This document shows positions 5,976 through 7,073 of a stretch of 7,073 nt of DNA, in pieces. Each line of letters starts with the position of its first letter. Within the stretch, counting starts at the first letter, position 1. The notes under the pieces are model-generated. The model saw nothing but the letters and a program-made list of their open reading frames with translations. It was not told where the DNA came from and searched no databases. This stretch comes from Coriobacteriales bacterium (GTDB lineage: Bacteria > Actinomycetota > Coriobacteriia > Coriobacteriales > QAMH01), in contig JAKSUU010000051.1 of NCBI GenBank assembly GCA_024408695.1, positions 1 through 7,073 of the forward strand, written 5' to 3'. Made by a program: the position numbers and the translations under genes.

Positions 5976-7010
5976 ATGGATTTACTGTATTCTACAAAGT
6001 CATATGCCAAAGTCAATTTATCCTTAAATGTAAAATGGCCTCCCTTTTCAAGTGGCTACCATGAACTTTCAAGTGTGTTTCAAAAAGTTGAACTGCACGA
6101 TAAAATTGAGTTTTATTCATTGACAGCGCCCGAAAGCCAAGCTCAAAGCATTTATAACACTAAAAAAACTTACGCTGGCACTTCTATAACTATTGAAATT
6201 TTTTACGGATATCCAGTAAAATTAGAAGGACCTCTACCATATATTTCAATAGAAAACAATTTAATTTTTAAGGCAATCGAAAATTTTGAAGAAGAAAATA
6301 GGATTGCATTACCAATCAAACATTTATTTATAAAATTAACAAAACATATTCCTACAGGTGCAGGTCTTGGTGGTGGTTCATCAAATGCCGCATCTACCTT
6401 AAAGTTTTGTGAAAATTTACTTTTAAATCATTCAAAAAAAGAAAATAATTTCACTAATAACTTTATAAACAAAAGCATAGAAGAAATCACCGAATCTCAA
6501 TTACAAATTGCTTCCAAAATTGGTGCAGATGTAAGCTTTTTCTACATTGCAGATTGTGCCTACATGAAAGGTAACGGCGACAAACTCGTTAAACACCTTC
6601 CTAAACTCCCCTTTCCTATTATTTTGCTTGGTGGCAATGAAGAAATCTCTACTGCTAAAATTTATCAAAAATTTGATGAAAACCCACAAGCCTTTACCGC
6701 GGAATGCTCATTGGCAAAACTATTTGAAGACTATGACAATAAAAAAATAGACAGGTATGAACTTGCAGGCGCCCTCCCAAGAGTCATGAATAATAATTTT
6801 GAAAATATTGTTTGCGAAATGTATCCTAGAATCAAATACAGAATTGACACAGCCAACAACACGCCTGGGATTATTTGTGCCCTATTAACTGGCACCGGGT
6901 CGACATCTTTTGCAGTGTGTGCTGATGAACTTACAGCAAACGGATTTGCAGACTATGCGAAAGGATTTTGTAACTGGGTATTTGTTAGTCTGCCCAAAAA
7001 AAATTCATAA
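5976..7010 (+). CDS. ispE: 4-diphosphocytidyl-2-C-methyl-D-erythritol kinase
   Basis: IspE phosphorylates CDP-methylerythritol at the 2-hydroxyl with ATP, a step in the MEP route to isopentenyl diphosphate. It is a cytoplasmic GHMP kinase. Visible marks are YAKVNLSL at 10-17 with the conserved Lys12, GYHEL at 27-31, the ATP-binding loop PTGAGLGGGSSNAAS at 126-140, GADVSFF at 183-189 with the catalytic Asp185, and the third motif LLTGTGSTSFAV at 303-314. At 344 residues it is longer than usual (about 280-300). The extra length lies mainly around 50-70 and in an Asn/Lys/Glu-rich stretch at about 151-172, both probably surface loops. No Shine-Dalgarno sequence precedes the ATG, which lies six bases after the veg stop, so translation is probably coupled to veg. 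Transcription should come from the veg promoter. No terminator is evident after the stop. Confidence 0.92.
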   Translation: MDLLYSTKSYAKVNLSLNVKWPPFSSGYHELSSVFQKVELHDKIEFYSLTAPESQAQSIYNTKKTYAGTSITIEIFYGYPVKLEGPLPYISIENNLIFKAIENFEEENRIALPIKHLFIKLTKHIPTGAGLGGGSSNAASTLKFCENLLLNHSKKENNFTNNFINKSIEEITESQLQIASKIGADVSFFYIADCAYMKGNGDKLVKHLPKLPFPIILLGGNEEISTAKIYQKFDENPQAFTAECSLAKLFEDYDNKKIDRYELAGALPRVMNNNFENIVCEMYPRIKYRIDTANNTPGIICALLTGTGSTSFAVCADELTANGFADYAKGFCNWVFVSLPKKNS

Positions 7011-7034
7011 ATTACAAATCATTCATTTTATATA

Positions 7035-7043
7035 TGATAGAAT
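7035..7043 (+). promoter_or_regulatory. possible extended -10 promoter after ispE
   Basis: TGA-TAGAAT matches the extended -10 pattern seen elsewhere in the window. No clear -35 is found. It could drive a gene starting beyond the right edge; nothing coding is seen in the last 63 bases. Confidence 0.3.
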
Positions 7044-7073
7044 AGATATTCGCAACTAATTGGGATATCGTTC

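Overview
The window is an AT-rich piece of bacterial chromosome carrying seven protein genes, six complete and one cut by the left edge. All are housekeeping or metabolic types. The organism is most likely a low-GC Gram-positive or actinobacterial anaerobe (Coriobacteriia or Clostridia-like). The grounds are a Veg-family gene coupled to ispE, a single-domain aspartokinase with an actinobacterial/clostridial type sequence, a PaaK-type CoA ligase, AGGAG/AAGGA ribosome binding sites and extended -10 promoters. This placement is inference and cannot be fixed without database comparison.

Layout from left to right: the C-terminal part of a phenylacetate-CoA ligase-like enzyme (1-654, +); an RmlD-type dTDP-4-dehydrorhamnose reductase (747-1628, +); a small split-barrel flavin-binding protein (1759-2169, -); aspartokinase LysC (2374-3651, +); a glucose-6-phosphate isomerase of the kind usually fused to transaldolase (3754-5517, -); a Veg-like protein (5664-5969, +) followed six bases later by the isoprenoid enzyme IspE (5976-7010, +). 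The last 63 bases hold no gene but contain a possible promoter for something beyond the window.

The genes serve separate pathways: aromatic acid activation, cell-surface sugar synthesis, flavin redox, the aspartate amino-acid family, glycolysis and the MEP isoprenoid route. Only veg-ispE looks like an operon. The other neighbours are convergent or divergent, or in the case of paaK-rmlD run the same way with 92 bases between them. Both convergent junctions (rmlD/flavoprotein and lysC/pgi) carry strong inverted repeats that probably act as bidirectional terminators. Both divergent junctions carry recognisable promoters. No gap between genes exceeds about 205 bases. I saw no tRNA, rRNA, CRISPR array or transposase.

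I did not find a novel multi-gene system. The most unusual non-coding structure is a tandem set of GGGGACGG-type hairpins (minus-strand sense) between the flavoprotein gene and lysC, which resembles REP-like elements. Other points worth a look are a 96-base palindromic unit at 1659-1754, a stand-alone isomerase with fusion-type signatures, and a possible internal start inside lysC.
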